Below, one piece after another: positions 1 to 12,510 of a DNA stretch of 64,000 bases. The notes beneath the pieces were generated by a model. It saw only the letters and a program-made list of their open reading frames with translations, was not told where the DNA came from and ran no database searches. How positions within the stretch are numbered: the first letter of the stretch is position 1; each line of letters begins with the position of its first letter. The translations under genes and the position numbers were made by a program. Location of the stretch: assembly GCA_950295325.1 (NCBI GenBank), contig OX485807.1:29671666-29735665 (forward strand). Direction: 5' to 3'. The stretch is from Polytrichum commune (taxonomy: Eukaryota > Streptophyta > Polytrichopsida > Polytrichales > Polytrichaceae).

Positions 1-894
1 AGGGGGTGATGGAGCCCGAGTTTGAAAGGAACGGCAAAAAACAAGGTAAGTAACCCTAAACCTAACTAGGTTTTTTTGCAAAGAAAATTTCAGATTTTGA
101 GGAATTTTGAGGATTTGTGAGGCCTATTTGGAGGCCTAAAGGCTTTTGCCTTCGCCGCGCGTCCGTGTCCCGGCCCCATACCCCCATTTTCCCCCATATG
201 GATTCGTGCAAATGTCACCATTGGGATTTGAGCCTCGTACCTTCCCCTTATGGAGGGGAGTCTTTCCGGCAATGATGCCTTCTTCCCACCAACCCACTTG
301 GTGATCACATGGCCACCACCTTCCTATTCATACCTCCCAATCCATTCATCTTCTCCCCTACACTTCCTGAAATTATTTTTTTCTTATGCAAATTTTGATT
401 GTTTCTCTTTTTGTTTCACTGTTTTGAGTGCAGGAATTGATACATGGGTGCGGCTTCATGCAAGGATGGTGGTTATGCTCCCCAAATTCAACCAAACAAC
501 CCAAACATGTCGTAAGAAGTTTAATTAAATTTTTGCTTCTTACAAGGAAGACAAACTTGCAAATGGTATTTCAGGCAACAACTGGCAAGAGAGTAAATTT
601 TTCGACGCTCTAGATCAATAGTACCATCAAGCCGGCCAAATTTTCAAGCATGTATCAGCTGCAACAAATGATAGTGCAGATTTTTCAACCAATTCTTCTC
701 CAAAAGTAGACAGTGCCCCAATATCCACCCCTTCATCAATATCAAAGACAAAGAATAATTTTCAAAAAAGATCAATTGAAATTTTTGAGAAATTGGCTGA
801 AACCAGCATTGGATTGATGAAAATTTTTGAAAGAACAAATGAACTACTAGAGAGGGTAGATCATCAATTTGACCGCCTCATTAACAAACTCTAG
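1..894 (+). pseudogene. MYB/SANT-like partner protein of Harbinger element A, broken
   Basis: An upstream exon ends at 45 with a clear donor (CAAG|GTAAGT). The next exon starts near 434 after TGCAG and runs to TAG at 892-894. It encodes a SANT-type segment (LPKFNQTTQTCRKKFN, then KEDKLANGISGNNW and FFDALDQ) and a helical C-terminal tail ending DHQFDRLINKL. Two in-frame stops interrupt it, TAA at 526-528 and TAG at 619-621. In the PIF/Harbinger superfamily this second protein takes the transposase to the nucleus and to the element ends. The intron (46-433) holds no other recognisable feature. The N-terminus is outside the window. Confidence 0.7.
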
Positions 895-903
895 TTCAAA
901 TTA

Positions 904-2349
904 CTACTCTGATTCAGAATTAGAAGTATCATAGTTGCAGTCCTCAAATCGAAGAGTTGATTTTTGGGCTAAATAAGCCTTATAAAAATTCTTTGCTAAT
1001 AGTAAATGCACACGTGTTGCTTCAGCCAACATTTGCTTCATTTTTTTTGCCGTTCCATCTTTATTTCTTCACCTTCATCATTTCCACCTTCTACTTCTTC
1101 TTCTTCCTCCATTTCAATGAATGGTCTCTCCTCGGCTTGGGGATTTTTCTTCTGCAATTCCCTCATTTTCCTCAAAGATGTTTCAAGGGCCTTAAACATG
1201 TCAATATTTTGTAAATTCCCTAAAGACCTATTAGTTTCCTCTTGCAAATCCTTCTCTACATCTACTGCCCATTCCATATTAAATTTATCCTTATAAATTA
1301 TACACAAATTGTGTAGACAAAGGGCTGCGGTAACAATATCCGGTATATTCCGGAGCGGCATATCAATTCTCTTCAATAAAATCCGTCATCTTCCTTTTAG
1401 AATACCGAATGCCCTTTCCACGGCCATACGGGTGCTTGATTGGATAAAATTCCAATGGGCTTTCCTTCTAGATAAACCGTCCCTTTCACCTTTAAAAGGT
1501 GAATAAAACTAAGGCCGCATTGGATAGGCTTTGTCTCCGATAAATTTGAATGGTAAAAACGAACCTCTCATAGTTTTCTTTCCAATTTTAGATTTATGAA
1601 ACAATGCCTAATCATGTATCCTCCCGGCCTATCCAAAATCATAGTCCCAAAATATACAATCCGCATCTACAACTCCTTGAAGCAAACATGAATAAAACCT
1701 TTTTCTATTGTAATATGCTACTGGATCATGGGAGGGTACTAGAATGGGTATATGACTACCATCTATTGCCCCTAATATGAAAGGAATGTCATGTAATGCC
1801 TCAAATCCAGAAGCTATCTCTTTCATCCTCGCAAGTGTTGGTTTTGGAAAAACCAATAGTCGTAGCTGAATTCTAATAGCCTCACAACATTCTCTCACAA
1901 TTTTTGAAGTTGTACTCACCCCTATGCCGTATACATCTCCAATCATCCTTAATGTATTCCCCGTTGCTAATCGAGACAAAGTTACCGCAACTCTACATTC
2001 AACACTAATACTCTCTCTAAAATGTGTATTTTTTTCTTCAAAATAGGCCCCAAAAGAGTACATAAGTATTTGAATGTAAATTACTCACCCTCATTTGACG
2101 TTTGAATTCCCTTTCCAAAAACGATCCCATAAGTGTTTGCTCCAAAAACCCTCCATATCATTCAAAACGCCAACAAGACCTTCCAAAATCCACCCTCTGC
2201 CCTTGTGTAATAAATACCGCCATCATCATCATTTGGACATTTTGTTGAAAAATTGCAAGTTTTTGCAACGCCAAAATGCCCATAATAACATACTTCATAA
2301 CCATAAAGACCGAAAGGAGAACAAGGATGTGTTCCCTTCTAGAATCCAT
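904..2349 (-). pseudogene. PIF/Harbinger transposase A, frameshifted
   Basis: It reads from ATG at 2349 (MDSRREHIL) through several disrupted frames to TAG at 904-906. Recognisable pieces are an N-terminal segment (2349-2158), a helix-turn-helix and first catalytic block with GAIDGSHIPIL (2063-1629), a degraded middle, and the C-terminal LRNIPDIVTAALCLHNLCI block (1376-1038). The tail EDCNYDTSNSESE continues in a shifted frame to 904. The first Asp is visible, but the second-Asp and Glu regions lie in the disrupted stretch 1630-1376. The nearest relative here is the open transposase at 50527-51921. It is certainly not functional as it stands. Confidence 0.8.
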
Positions 2350-2610
2350 GGTTAAAGAGTGAGAGAGGAAAATTTCAGTGAATTCCTCCATTCATGTAGT
2401 AAGTAGTGACTTCAAAGTTTTGCAAATGGTATGGGGTTTGGCCTTTGGACTTCTCCTTTGGGGCTTCACACTATGACCGGCCAAAGGCTTCAAGTGGATT
2501 ATTTTAATATACTTTTTTAGCCCAAAGGCTTCTCCTCTCGACATAGTTTGGGCCGGAAAAGTGAGGCTTCTCCTCTCGACTTGGCCATAGTGTGAACCGG
2601 CCCTTATTTG

Positions 2611-2890
2611 AGAGAGTGAGTGAGAAGGAGTGGGAAAGAGAGAAAAATTCAGAGAGGAAGTGAGAGCAATTGAGATAGAGAGTGTCCACAATGTGGGAGA
2701 GGGAGCAAGCAAAAGAGAAAGAAAGAAAGAAAGGATGGGAAGGGGAAAAAGAGAGCTAGAGAAAAAGAGAGAGTGATGGGGAGGTGAGAGAGAGAGGACG
2801 GACGGAAAGGAAATGATGGCGAGGGAGTACGAAGTGACGGGATGGAGATGTGAAAGGACGCGAAGGGATGGGAAGGAGACGGCGAGAGTA
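2611..2890. repeat. Purine-rich (GA/GGA) low-complexity tract
   Basis: About 280 bases are almost entirely G and A on the plus strand, with irregular GAGA and GGAA runs, between the Harbinger A right end and the Tigger left end. No reading frame there looks coding. Confidence 0.75.
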
Positions 2891-2918
2891 AGTACTAAAT
2901 GTGAGCGGTATGATGGTA

Positions 2919-4056
2919 CAGTCTAACCTTGATAATGTCACCCTTGTTAATAGAACACCTTGATATTGTCACCTAAAAGTTTGAAACCGATTTTCATAGT
3001 GTAAAACTCCCTTGTTATTATCCCTATCACCCTTGATAATGTCACTATTTTTTTTCAAAATCCGTAGTGTAAATGTGATAATATCAAGTATGGATGGATT
3101 GTATGGGTGGGCATGGGTTCAATATTATAATGGGTGGGCATGGGTTTGATATTATTATTCATGGGTGAGCATGGGCTAAAGCAAAGCATATTGGGGGTCA
3201 TTGAATGAGCTCTCATTCAATGCTTTCAGCATAGTGGGATGCCTTGTGTAATTTCAAATTAGATGATCAAACCATTAGAAATTGTTGGAGAAAGTCCGCC
3301 ATATTGCCTGCAGAGTGGAATGCAGATATAAACGATCTTGATGAACGTATGAAGTCCAAAATGGAGGAAGCAACTTTGGAATTGGGTAGACTCATCGCCG
3401 CATTAAATTTGGGTTTGGATGTCGAAGGCAAGCATGTAGAAAAGCTTTGTCCTTTGGAGTACATAAACATGGAAGGTGAAGATGATTTTGAGGTGGAATT
3501 TTCTACTAAGGAGCTTGTGCAATTAGTGCAAGATGGCGAACAGGTTCTTGATTCCATGGAAGTGGACCCATTGATTGTTGATAGCAGTGATGATGAATCT
3601 AAAGTAGTGAAGCTAAGCGATGCACAAAAGTATGCTAAAGATGTTTTGAATTTTATGGCTAGCCAAGGTTCTCAGATTTTCAGCACTCATGAGTTGTTAG
3701 AAATGGAAAAAATCCATGACAAACTCATTAGAATTGGTGTTGCACATCTAACATCAACAAAACAATGTGACATTAGAAGCTTCTTTGTCTCTAGTGAGAG
3801 GTCTTTACCTGATCTCAATGACACATTATGATGTGCTCTTGTTGTTATTCATAATTTTGAATTAGATTTTACATTCAAAAACATTGAAGTCTCGTATTTG
3901 TTATTTTTAAAAAATTGTAATTATATTTTGATTTTCTACATAATTTTTGATAATATCACATTATGCACAAAATGTGACATTATCAAGTATGTCACACCTT
4001 GTTTATATCACACTTTTTGGTGAAACGGAGGGTGTGACATTATCAAGGTTAGGGTG
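2919..4056 (+). mobile_element. Tigger/pogo (Tc1-mariner) element 1, internally deleted
   Basis: The left end CAGTCTAACCTTGATAATGT and the right end, on the minus strand CACCCTAACCTTGATAATGT, are inverted repeats. TA dinucleotides flank them at 2917-2918 and 4057-4058, as expected for Tc1/mariner. Further copies of the TTGATAATGTCAC motif sit just inside both ends. At 1138 bp it is about half the length of an autonomous Tigger and keeps only the C-terminal part of the transposase. A short GGGTGGGCATGGG repeat (about 3107-3175) sits where the 5' half of the gene should be. Confidence 0.85.
3244..3831 (+). pseudogene. C-terminal fragment of a Tigger/pogo transposase
   Basis: About 195 codons begin with FKLDDQTIRNCWRKSAILP, the segment after the catalytic core of CENP-B/Tigger-type DDE transposases. 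An acidic linker follows, then a tail with RSFF and LPDLND. The N-terminal DNA-binding and DDE core (about 250-300 residues in the family) is missing, so the fragment cannot act as a transposase. No ATG fits a real start and the frame opens inside the domain. The stop is TGA at 3829-3831. A second, more degraded relative is at 54471-54821. Confidence 0.75.
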
Positions 4057-4138
4057 TATTAGGAGTGGAGATTAAATATTATGCCATGACATATAATATA
4101 TAATTCTATGACTTCAATAGCTACCTCATGTAGGGTGA

Positions 4139-5020
4139 TGGGAAAGATATTGTTGACCATACTAATGGCAATCATCATGTGTTTACATTTTACTAGTATG
4201 CAAGTGGAAGATATTATTCAGCATACAAGTATCATGTTTAAACCGCAAACTCTTGGTTGTACTCGTGATTTTAGTTACATATGAGATTATCATCGTCTAG
4301 TAGGTGAAATTTCTTCAAGATCTAAAATTTCTTCTAGAGCAATTCACACACTAAAAAATAGGAGCACATTAATATCTTCACAAACTATAACTTCTTCATT
4401 TTGAATTGAAGCCATGGACACCATCCATGTCTATTATGAATACACCATTTATGATATTTAGTGCCATGTGCACTAATTGTGAAGCACCTGATACGATGTT
4501 TATATCTCTACACTAAATGTGATATTTAGTGGCACTTATTATTTGGAGTTACAAAATGTTATATCTCTTCACTATTGATGTAATATTTTACCAAGTAAAG
4601 TTGTTATGTCCAAACGACCAATTTAACATTTTTTGGCCAAATATTATAGATATATAGATAGATTGTGTGTGTGTGTGTGAAAAATATAGCATTGCATAAT
4701 TCCAAATAGTACGTGACACTAAATACAATATTTAGTTTCGCACGTTGGGGTACTTGAGATGATAGACTTCCGTTTCAATTGGCAAGGGAAAGATATTGTC
4801 GAGCATACCAATGGCTAGCATTTAGCATGTGTTTACATTTTACTCATATACAAATAGAAGATATTCTTGAGCATACAAGTATCATTTGAATTGCAATTGA
4901 AAATTAGGTGAGCATCTTGTGTGAACCGCAAACTTTTGGTTGTACTCTTGATTTGAGTTACATATGAGATATTATTGTCCAGTAGTTCAAATTTCTTCAT
5001 GATCTAAAATTGGTTCAAGC
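4139..5020. repeat. Duplicated anonymous segment (two copies)
   Basis: The segment at about 4139-4345, beginning GGGAAAGATATTGTTGACC, recurs diverged at about 4785-5020, beginning GGGAAAGATATTGTCGAGC. Shared blocks include ATGTGTTTACATTTTACT and ACAAGTATCAT. A short MITE lies between the copies. No coding sequence is visible. Confidence 0.7.
4510..4737. mobile_element. MITE with palindromic ACACTAAAT...ATTTAGT ends
   Basis: The left end has ACACTAAATGTGATATTTAG followed by TATTTGGAGTTA. The right end has the inverted counterpart, AATTCCAAATAGTA then GACACTAAATACAATATTTAGT. Related copies lie near 7819-7985, 15263-15479 and 44789-44950, and the same end motif occurs in the inverted repeat at 29755-31115. 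There is no coding capacity. A (GT)n run is inside at about 4666-4678. Confidence 0.65.
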
Positions 5021-5111
5021 ACAAACATCCCCTCCCTGTACTTTGGAACCAAAATCAGTATTTGTTTTTCCCATGGCGAGTTTTCGTGGCCATGAGAGAT
5101 TTTTATGCTCA

Positions 5112-7172
5112 CAGATTATTCCCAACTACATCCTCAACAACAACCAACTCACATTTCGTATCAATCTACAATATTAATATGTATAAGACACCTATTAGCA
5201 AGTATGCGATGGTAATAACAAATATGACATGACATATATATATATATATTGAACTCCTACAAAACCTTGGTTTGGATAAAACACTTCTTGACTTTCATAT
5301 TAATGGCCTCCAATGTTCTTTCCAAAGTGAGATGGGTGAGGTTGGGGTGGAAATGATAGGTAGGGACAATGATGTAATTTGATACTCGGTTAGTATTAGT
5401 TTACCCACCTTGTAAACTAATAAATGCACATCTAAGAGTACGCACATAAGTATAATCATACTAAAACATAGAGTCTTATTATAATATGACATAGTCAATC
5501 GCACATTCTCAAAATATGCTTGTCGTTCTAGGGTCAATAGTCAATGTGATTGACAACCTATGTACCAAAGTACTAAATGTGAGCAACAACAAAAGTGACA
5601 TGGATGCCGCATCTATGGCACTAAGGTCCAAAATTGAGCTCTTATATTATCCTTTAAGGTGACTTCAACAATACACACAAACCTAATGTCATTGCCATGG
5701 ATTGAAGAATCATGGATCCAATACTAATTACAACCTATATGGCCACTTGATGAACATCGTTGTATGTATACAAGATAGGACATGCCTCGTATGAAAACAA
5801 TATTAATATATATACGTATGGATACTTATTAGTGATATACAGTTAGATGTGTGATGCTAATAAGGTAGCCACTTAAAAAAATATGACATGATATTTAAGT
5901 TCATATGCTTTGCTTTACAACAACTCGTGGGCTTTCAACATCCAAGGTTTTGAGGACTTAAAGCGACTAGGTACTCCAAATACACTAACCATTAGGAAAT
6001 ATGTAACATGCAAATTAATTGACATATTCAATTAAGGCCGATGGGTCTTAAATGGTTATTTCTTTCCACCCATCCTAGTAGAACAAGCTTGAAAGTTTCT
6101 TTTGATTGCCCAACCACAATCTTTGTGTATGGTCCTTAAAGCATTAAGAGAACTTGGGTGACAATGTGTTCATTCTCATGAAATTAGGATTTGGTGTCAT
6201 ATGCTTTGCTTTACAACAACTCGTGGGCGTTCAACATCCAAGGTGTTGAGGACTTAAAGCAACTAGGTACTCCAAATACACTAACATTTCGGAAATATGT
6301 AACATGCAAATTAATTGGCATATTCAATTAAGGCCGATGGGTCTTCAACGGTTATTTCTTTCCACCCATCCCAGTAGAACAAGCTACTAGCATGTGTTTA
6401 CATTTTACTCATAGATTATTCCCAACTACATCCTCAACAACAAACTACTCACGTTTCGTATCAATCTACAATATTTTATGTATAAGACACCTATTAGCAA
6501 GTATGCAATGGTAATAACAAATATGACATGACATATATATATCGAACTCCTACAAAACCTTGGTTTGGTTAAGACACTTCTTGACTTTCATATTGACGGC
6601 CTTCAATGTCCTTTCCAAAGTGAGATGGGTGATGTTCGGGTGGAAATGATAGGTAGGGACAATGATGCAATTTAATACTCGGTTAGTATTGGTTTACCCA
6701 CCTTGTAAACTAATAAGTGCACATCTAAGACTACGCACATAAGTATAATCATACCATGATATAGAGTCTTATTATAACATAACATAGTCAATCGCACATT
6801 CTCAAAATATGCTTGTCATTCTAGGGTTAATAGTCAACGTGATTGACATCCTAAGTACCAAAGTACTAAATGTGAGCAACAACAAAAGTCACATGGATGC
6901 AACATCTATGGCACTAAGGTCCAAAATTGAGCTTTTATATTCTCCTTAAAGGTGACTTCAACATCACACACAAGCCTAATGTCATAGCCATGGATTGAAG
7001 AATCATGGATCCAATACTAATTACAACCTATATGGCTACTTGATGAACATCCTTGTATGTATACAAGATAGGACATGCCTCGGATGAATACTATATATAT
7101 ATATATATACACACGTATGGACACTTATTAGTGATATATGATTAGATGTGCGATGCTAACAAGGTAGCCACT
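5112..7172. repeat. Segmental duplication, about 760-bp units with about 1.3-kb offset
   Basis: 5112-5872 is repeated at 6413-7172 in the same orientation with high identity; both start AGATTATTCCCAACTACATC and both include CCTTGGTTTGG and a variable (AT)n run. A second duplication is nested between them: about 5898-6090 recurs at about 6197-6393, starting near CATATGCTTTGCTTTACAAC. No open frame is shared between the copies, so this looks like duplicated non-coding DNA. Confidence 0.85.
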
Positions 7173-7818
7173 AATAACACTCAAATTCATTGGACTAGGT
7201 ACTCCAAATACACTAACTATTTAGGCGCGATGGTCAACATGATTGAAGAGTCATGTAATGACTCGGGGAGGTCACTTCCCATTATATTTTGTGAACACGT
7301 GCGTTAACCGGGTATTTGGGTTGGGGTACAATAGCTAGTAATTATGATTTTCAGAGACCCTCTTAGTAGAAATAAAAATTGGATGGCCGTAATTGCAACA
7401 CCCTATAGACATTTCTAAGCTCACAATTCGGTGGCATACTATAGTACTTATAAAACTTAGGCAACAAAGATGAACTCAAGGCCAAAAATGCTAAGGAAAC
7501 AAATAACCCTAAACCCTAAACCATTTTTAAAATGGATCAATAACTCCAGCCCACAGCCAACATTTTCTCTCACACGCTCGTGATATGCTTTTAGTGATGA
7601 CTTCATCACTATCACTATATTGTATTGAAAATGTATTATTTCTCATATGTCTACTACTAGAAGGACTATGGATTATACTCCTCCTAATATCAAAAAAAAT
7701 CTCCCATGTTTTTATTTATTCTACCAAGGAATAAATTTTGTCAATTCATACCCCTACCAAATGTATGCCAAATGCCTTAACTTCTTTGGTTTAAGGTGTT
7801 GGGAACTTGGTGCGTAGA

Positions 7819-7985
7819 ACTATTTGGAATTATAAAATGCAATAACCTCTCACTTTTGAATTCAAGTTTTACTATTAAAACTCATAGGTTGTTCGGACAT
7901 TATAAAATTTAAATGACCTCGCTAGGTAATTTATCATTAAATAGCTATAGCCATGTGGGACTCCGAATAGTAACACACACTAAAA
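7819..7985. mobile_element. Decayed MITE of the ACACTAAAT family
   Basis: ACTATTTGGAATTATAAAAT at the left and CCGAATAGTAACACACACTA at the right are in inverted relation. The interior GGACATTATAAAAT block matches the copy at 15263-15479. Confidence 0.5.
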
Positions 7986-8728
7986 TCGGATAAGATAGTT
8001 TTACATTGTGCATTTTAGAAGTGATTGGCGTAGACTAAAAAGAAGATGAAGCCTCTTCGAGCTCACCAAAACACACTATGCACTCTAAAAATGCCTTAAA
8101 GTGCGCACTAATTCTCTTGAAATGATAATGTATTCATAAATTTATAATCATTTAGTAATTCTAGGCCTTGCTAATTTTGAGATTTGGCAGAAGATGTAGT
8201 CAATTGATTATCAATAATGGGATAATCAATAATGACCAACATTGGGATCACCACTCTCATAGTGCCTCACTAATTAATGTTGATGGGTCTTAAATGGTTA
8301 TTTTTTTCCAACTCACTTCTCTTAGGATATGAATCGAAACATGCAAGTTTTGCAATGATACTTAGAGAATTCAAATCAATGCCATACCACTGTCCTCGCA
8401 AGTATGCGAAGCTCATATGAATATATTATTGAACATCAAAGTGAAGCTTCATGTGCTCAACAAATGGTCAAATAGGGCCCCATGATTGAGCCTAGAATGG
8501 TTATCATATTTTGAACATGCACTCTGATATCTTCTAATTACATACCCACTAAAAAATACATGTGCAATTTAAGATATGTAACCAAATTAGGCATGTCTAC
8601 TTAATTAATTCTTTGATGAAGCATTTTATTCTCTGTCCCATAACCCTGCTTAGCAAACACGCTATGGGTTCACATATGAGCTAGTGGCCATGATCAAGGT
8701 GAAGCGTCCCTCCTTCATGCCAACACGG

Positions 8729-8755
8729 CTCTCTCTCTCTCTCTCTCTCTCTCTC
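8729..8755. repeat. (CT)n microsatellite
   Basis: Perfect CT dinucleotide run of about 13 units. Confidence 0.95.
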
Positions 8756-9923
8756 AGCCCTGAACCCCTAAACCCATATGAATCCCCAACAGTTGTCATG
8801 TGTCAATGGAAGAAATATGGAACTCTACCAATTTCCCCTCGTCGCAAGTTAGTTACCCACGATCCTTGTGCTTGTAGTCAACTATAATAATAAAGAAGGA
8901 CATTATGTAATCTTCATATTTCACCCCTTACCTTGAAACATCCATTTGCCATGTAGGTATTGGTTGATCCATATTAAGTATCACCTCAGAACACATGGTG
9001 TTCAAGTGCATTAACTTTTATTTTGGCATGAGTATGTTCGGTAGTGATATGAGGTGAATGCATATGTTACACAATGATCAACAAGTCAACTAAATCAAAC
9101 ACAAATGACAATTGGTGTTAGTATGCCCAAGAACATCTTCTTCTTGTCATACTTAATTGTAAGCATATGACACTTGCTATTAGTATGCTCAAGAATATCT
9201 TCCTCTTGCCAAACTGAATTGTCCATATCTTTAGCACACCTAAAATTGTTGTTGGAGGTAATTACACTATGTTCGTTTGCCAAATTTTTCTCACTTGAAA
9301 ACAACTCCCACAAAAAGTTTTGATTTTTGCACAATCAAGCATTGAAAACATGTTCATAACACATTTTCTTCTTCAAAACATATATGCCTCTTAGAAAAGC
9401 TTCTCAAAAGCTTGTTAACATTTGGTCATATCGTTTGCATAACTAGTTTTAAAGGATAAATTTCTTGTTGGAAATAGTACTATGTTTGATTCATGACTAT
9501 TTGATATACAAATATATACAAAATTTCTGTCAACTTTTCCCTCAATATGAATTAGCTTGAATGTAGGCTTCGAATGGCAAAATTATAAAGATCATATTGG
9601 TTTACATGCATGATGATCACTCATTAGTGGTGGTGGTGGAATGCTTAAGCCTCATTGGTACCAAGGAAGAGTCTCCTTGGCCTAGTAATACATTTGTACT
9701 CCATGTACATACGACATAGAACTTCACTACCCTCGGTCATCATTACTAAATATGGTGGAGGGTTAGTACGTGATGACCTTGTGGTGTTTAAAATTGGAAC
9801 GAATGCCTAGTATGTACCTTTGAAATTGGAGGGAATGCTCACCTCCTATATAAGGGTGACCATTTGGAGGCTCACTTCTTTCTCCTCATTTGAGCCCATC
9901 CCCCTTGACTCTTGAGGAGCTTA

Positions 9924-12305
9924 CCATGGAGAATGTGCCTCACATGGATGAAGAGGTTATGTCTACAATCATTTGTAGCGCGCTAGTGAGCCCGTGGGGG
10001 CTCCCAACCATGTGGGGAAGTCTCCCAAAGGTTGACACCGTTGCACCAATACAACATTGTGAGAATATGTGCACCTCGGGCACCTGGGAAAAAAACTTGG
10101 GGAGCCACTGAGGAGCATGCCCGGATGTTATTGACGGTGGATTGTTGTTCGGAGCATTGTTGCCAGGTATTTCCAAGGCCATTGTTGATTAGTATTCGGG
10201 AACACTATTTAGCCTTGCCATTCAATGCTCGGAAGCGCATAGCCCTATTGGTGTTTCAAACAATCCAGAATCAAGAGCACAACGGCAGGGAAATGGTTAT
10301 TGTGGAAGGAAGAACAATTTGAACTCGTGCATGGATGAACATCTATATGATATCAAAGGCACAATATAATAGGAACAAGGCCGAAAGCTTGATGAGGGTT
10401 AGATCTCAAGATCTTGGAAATATAGGAACCAAAAATCCAAGGGCGAATACAGTGCAAGCACGAGCCACCCTTTGAGTATTGGTTGAGGGTAGGGCGGACG
10501 CCATGCCCCATATGACTCGGACTCTTCCAACCAGTGAAAAGATAGGAACGAAGATGCTCCCTGTGGAAACAACTTGGTCCAACCTATTGCAGGAAGAACG
10601 ACTTGGATGGAGACCTAGGGTACACGCCTATCTCTATGTTGAGTTTCAGCCGCCTACATCGACAACATTTCAAGCAGTATGTTATAAAGAGCCCTAGTGA
10701 CAACTTCTCACGTTGTGGAACTTGCGCAGCTTTCAAGGATTTATTGCGAATACACACAATGAACACAACTGGTCACTTGGCCATCTTGAAGGCTAGCCTT
10801 CGTCATCTAGCATTGCAAGAGTCTCATAGAAACAATTACTATAAAGATAGGATTTTGTCAAAGTATGCTCCCAATGAAGTGCTTTGTATCATCTATGACA
10901 AAATGGATTATGGGAAAACAACGCTTCTTGTCTTCGCGCACAAAAAAAAAACGTGTTGACAAATACAGGCATTTCCCAATAACCATTGCAGGGATAATTG
11001 CACATGGTCACTCTGATGTGAATTGTGCGCATTATGTTCTTGATATGTACCCATCTGATGCCAACTTCTCTATCACCTCCATTATGAAGTTGCTTTGTCA
11101 ACTTGAGGTATAGCCTGTCTGCTCTAGTAGACACATTCCTATTTCTTCCATAGGTGACCCTTTACACGACAAACTGGTGGTTGGTATAGAAAGTTTTTTA
11201 GGAGTATTTCCCTTGCCACCACCCAAAATCATTCCCCTTGCAGGTTTGCCATCCCTCCTGCTTGTTCAAATGGACAATTGTGCGAAGGACAACAAATCAA
11301 AAAACAACATGTTGTTTTGGTCTGCTCTAACTGCAAAGGGGTTCTTTCGTGAAGTTTGGGTGTCATTCCTTATTGTTGGACATACACATGAGGATGTGGA
11401 TGCAATGTTCAGAAGGTTTGGACAAAGGCTAAAGATTGAGGATTGCCACACACTCCCAGACCTCATGGCATCGTTCATGGCTGCTGGGGATCCCACTATT
11501 GTCCTGTCCTTTATCCACGAGGTTGTTGATTTCAAGGAATGGATGAATAGATACTACAGTGAGTTTGGTCAAGATCTACTTATTGGGCATTTCAAGGCGC
11601 ACCAATTCCGTTTTTATGTAGACCCTTAAGGAGTGCCATTGATGCAATACAAAGTGTTTTGTACATATCCAAGTTGGGCGCCTAAAGGAGGAATTGCTCT
11701 TTGGAATGTGGACCCTATTACGAAGAAAACCATGTCGCCTACAGGTTAGTGGGTATCTCGTTTGTATTGCTTTGGAAGTGCACTAGGAAATACATGGTGT
11801 GAAGTATGTGGCCCACGGGTGATCACTCGTGGGCAGTTAGTCCATGGTATTGCTCCGAGCTCATTGTATGTTTGTTTTTGTAGGGTGTCCCCATCCCATT
11901 CTAAAAAGGGAGATGAAAGATTCCATGAACATAAAACTTGGGGTGAAAGGTTTTATTAAGTATTGGAAGGATACGGCAGATCTAGATAGTTCAAGTCAAT
12001 ATATGGAGTCCATTGCGCCAATTATTTTATATTGGGAGAATGTGCTTGCGGCTATGGATCATCCTTTACCCCCAACTCCATCTGAACTTAGCGAGTTTTT
12101 TGGCCTGCTACACGGTTCTCCATTGCACCAACCCTACATGTGGATAATGTGCATCTACTTGACCAAAAAATCACTAACTATGCTTACGTGGGGCCAGCTA
12201 GATCTCGACTTGCTGAGACCTTTTGTCTCGGCGCACACATATAGGTCGGCCATTATGTCTTACTACAACCTAGTGAGGATTGTCCTAATCCAGTGTTACA
12301 AATGA
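9924..12305 (+). pseudogene. Decayed DUF7869-like, probably transposon-derived, protein
   Basis: Collinear plus-strand pieces spread over three frames make one degraded protein. They are MENVPHMDEEVMSTI (9924 on); a Cys-containing block CCSEHCCQVFPRPLL (about 10140-10320); KSPSDNFSRCGTCAAFKDL and CIIYDKMDYGKTTLLVFA (10603-10959); HFPITIAGIIAHGH (about 10960-11110); VQMDNCAKDNKSK and FLIVGHTHEDVDAMFRRFGQ (about 11245-11629); and a tail to 12305. The MDNC..DN and GHTHEDVD signatures fit the DUF7869-type family found in multicopy plant and protist genes. A frameshift lies in the A run at about 10944-10953, and several in-frame stops occur between 10320 and 10600. The acidic residues could be a DDE-type site, which is inference. 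The assignment is from memory of motifs. Confidence 0.55.
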
Positions 12306-12510
12306 ACTGGTTGAGTTTGAGAAATAACCGGTTGAAGTTCAAGACTGCAAGAAAATTACCGATCATTTTAGAGGAATTTATAGAATATACCCCAATTTAT
12401 CTAAGGAAAACCGGAGGATGTGAACATGTGACCGGTTGGACTTGCAAACACTAGGATCTCAACCGGTTATGTCCAAAATTCTCCCCGATCACTGGTTAGA
12501 AGCTCTCAAG
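12303..12510 (+). repeat. Dispersed repeat R, copy 1
   Basis: It begins ACTGGTTGAGTTTGAGAAAT and contains CCGGTTGAAGTTCAAG and AACACTAGGAT. The same order of blocks occurs at 16972-17165 (plus strand), and related sequence occurs inverted at 15510-15935. No coding function is visible. Confidence 0.65.

Larger units (their letters stand above)
1..2603 (-). mobile_element. PIF/Harbinger element A, decayed, left end outside the window
   Basis: The right terminal inverted repeat lies at about 2573-2603 and reads inward on the minus strand as GGGCCGGTTCACACTATGG. It is followed by TTA (2604-2606), the usual Harbinger target trinucleotide. Inside are a plus-strand MYB/SANT-like partner gene and a minus-strand transposase that meet tail to tail near 900, as in the complete element at 50194-53576. 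Both reading frames are broken. The partner gene runs off the left edge, so the left repeat is not visible. Confidence 0.8.
7186..9880. other. Gene-free stretch
   Basis: No convincing coding sequence is seen. It holds two telomere-like CCCTAAA units at about 7506-7522, a decayed copy of the ACACTAAAT-family MITE (7819-7985) and a (CT)13 microsatellite (8729-8755). Confidence 0.5.

Noticed and set aside
7501-7525. Telomere-like CCCTAAA units (also near 50 and 14500)
   Set aside because: Only one or two units each; too short to indicate a former telomere.
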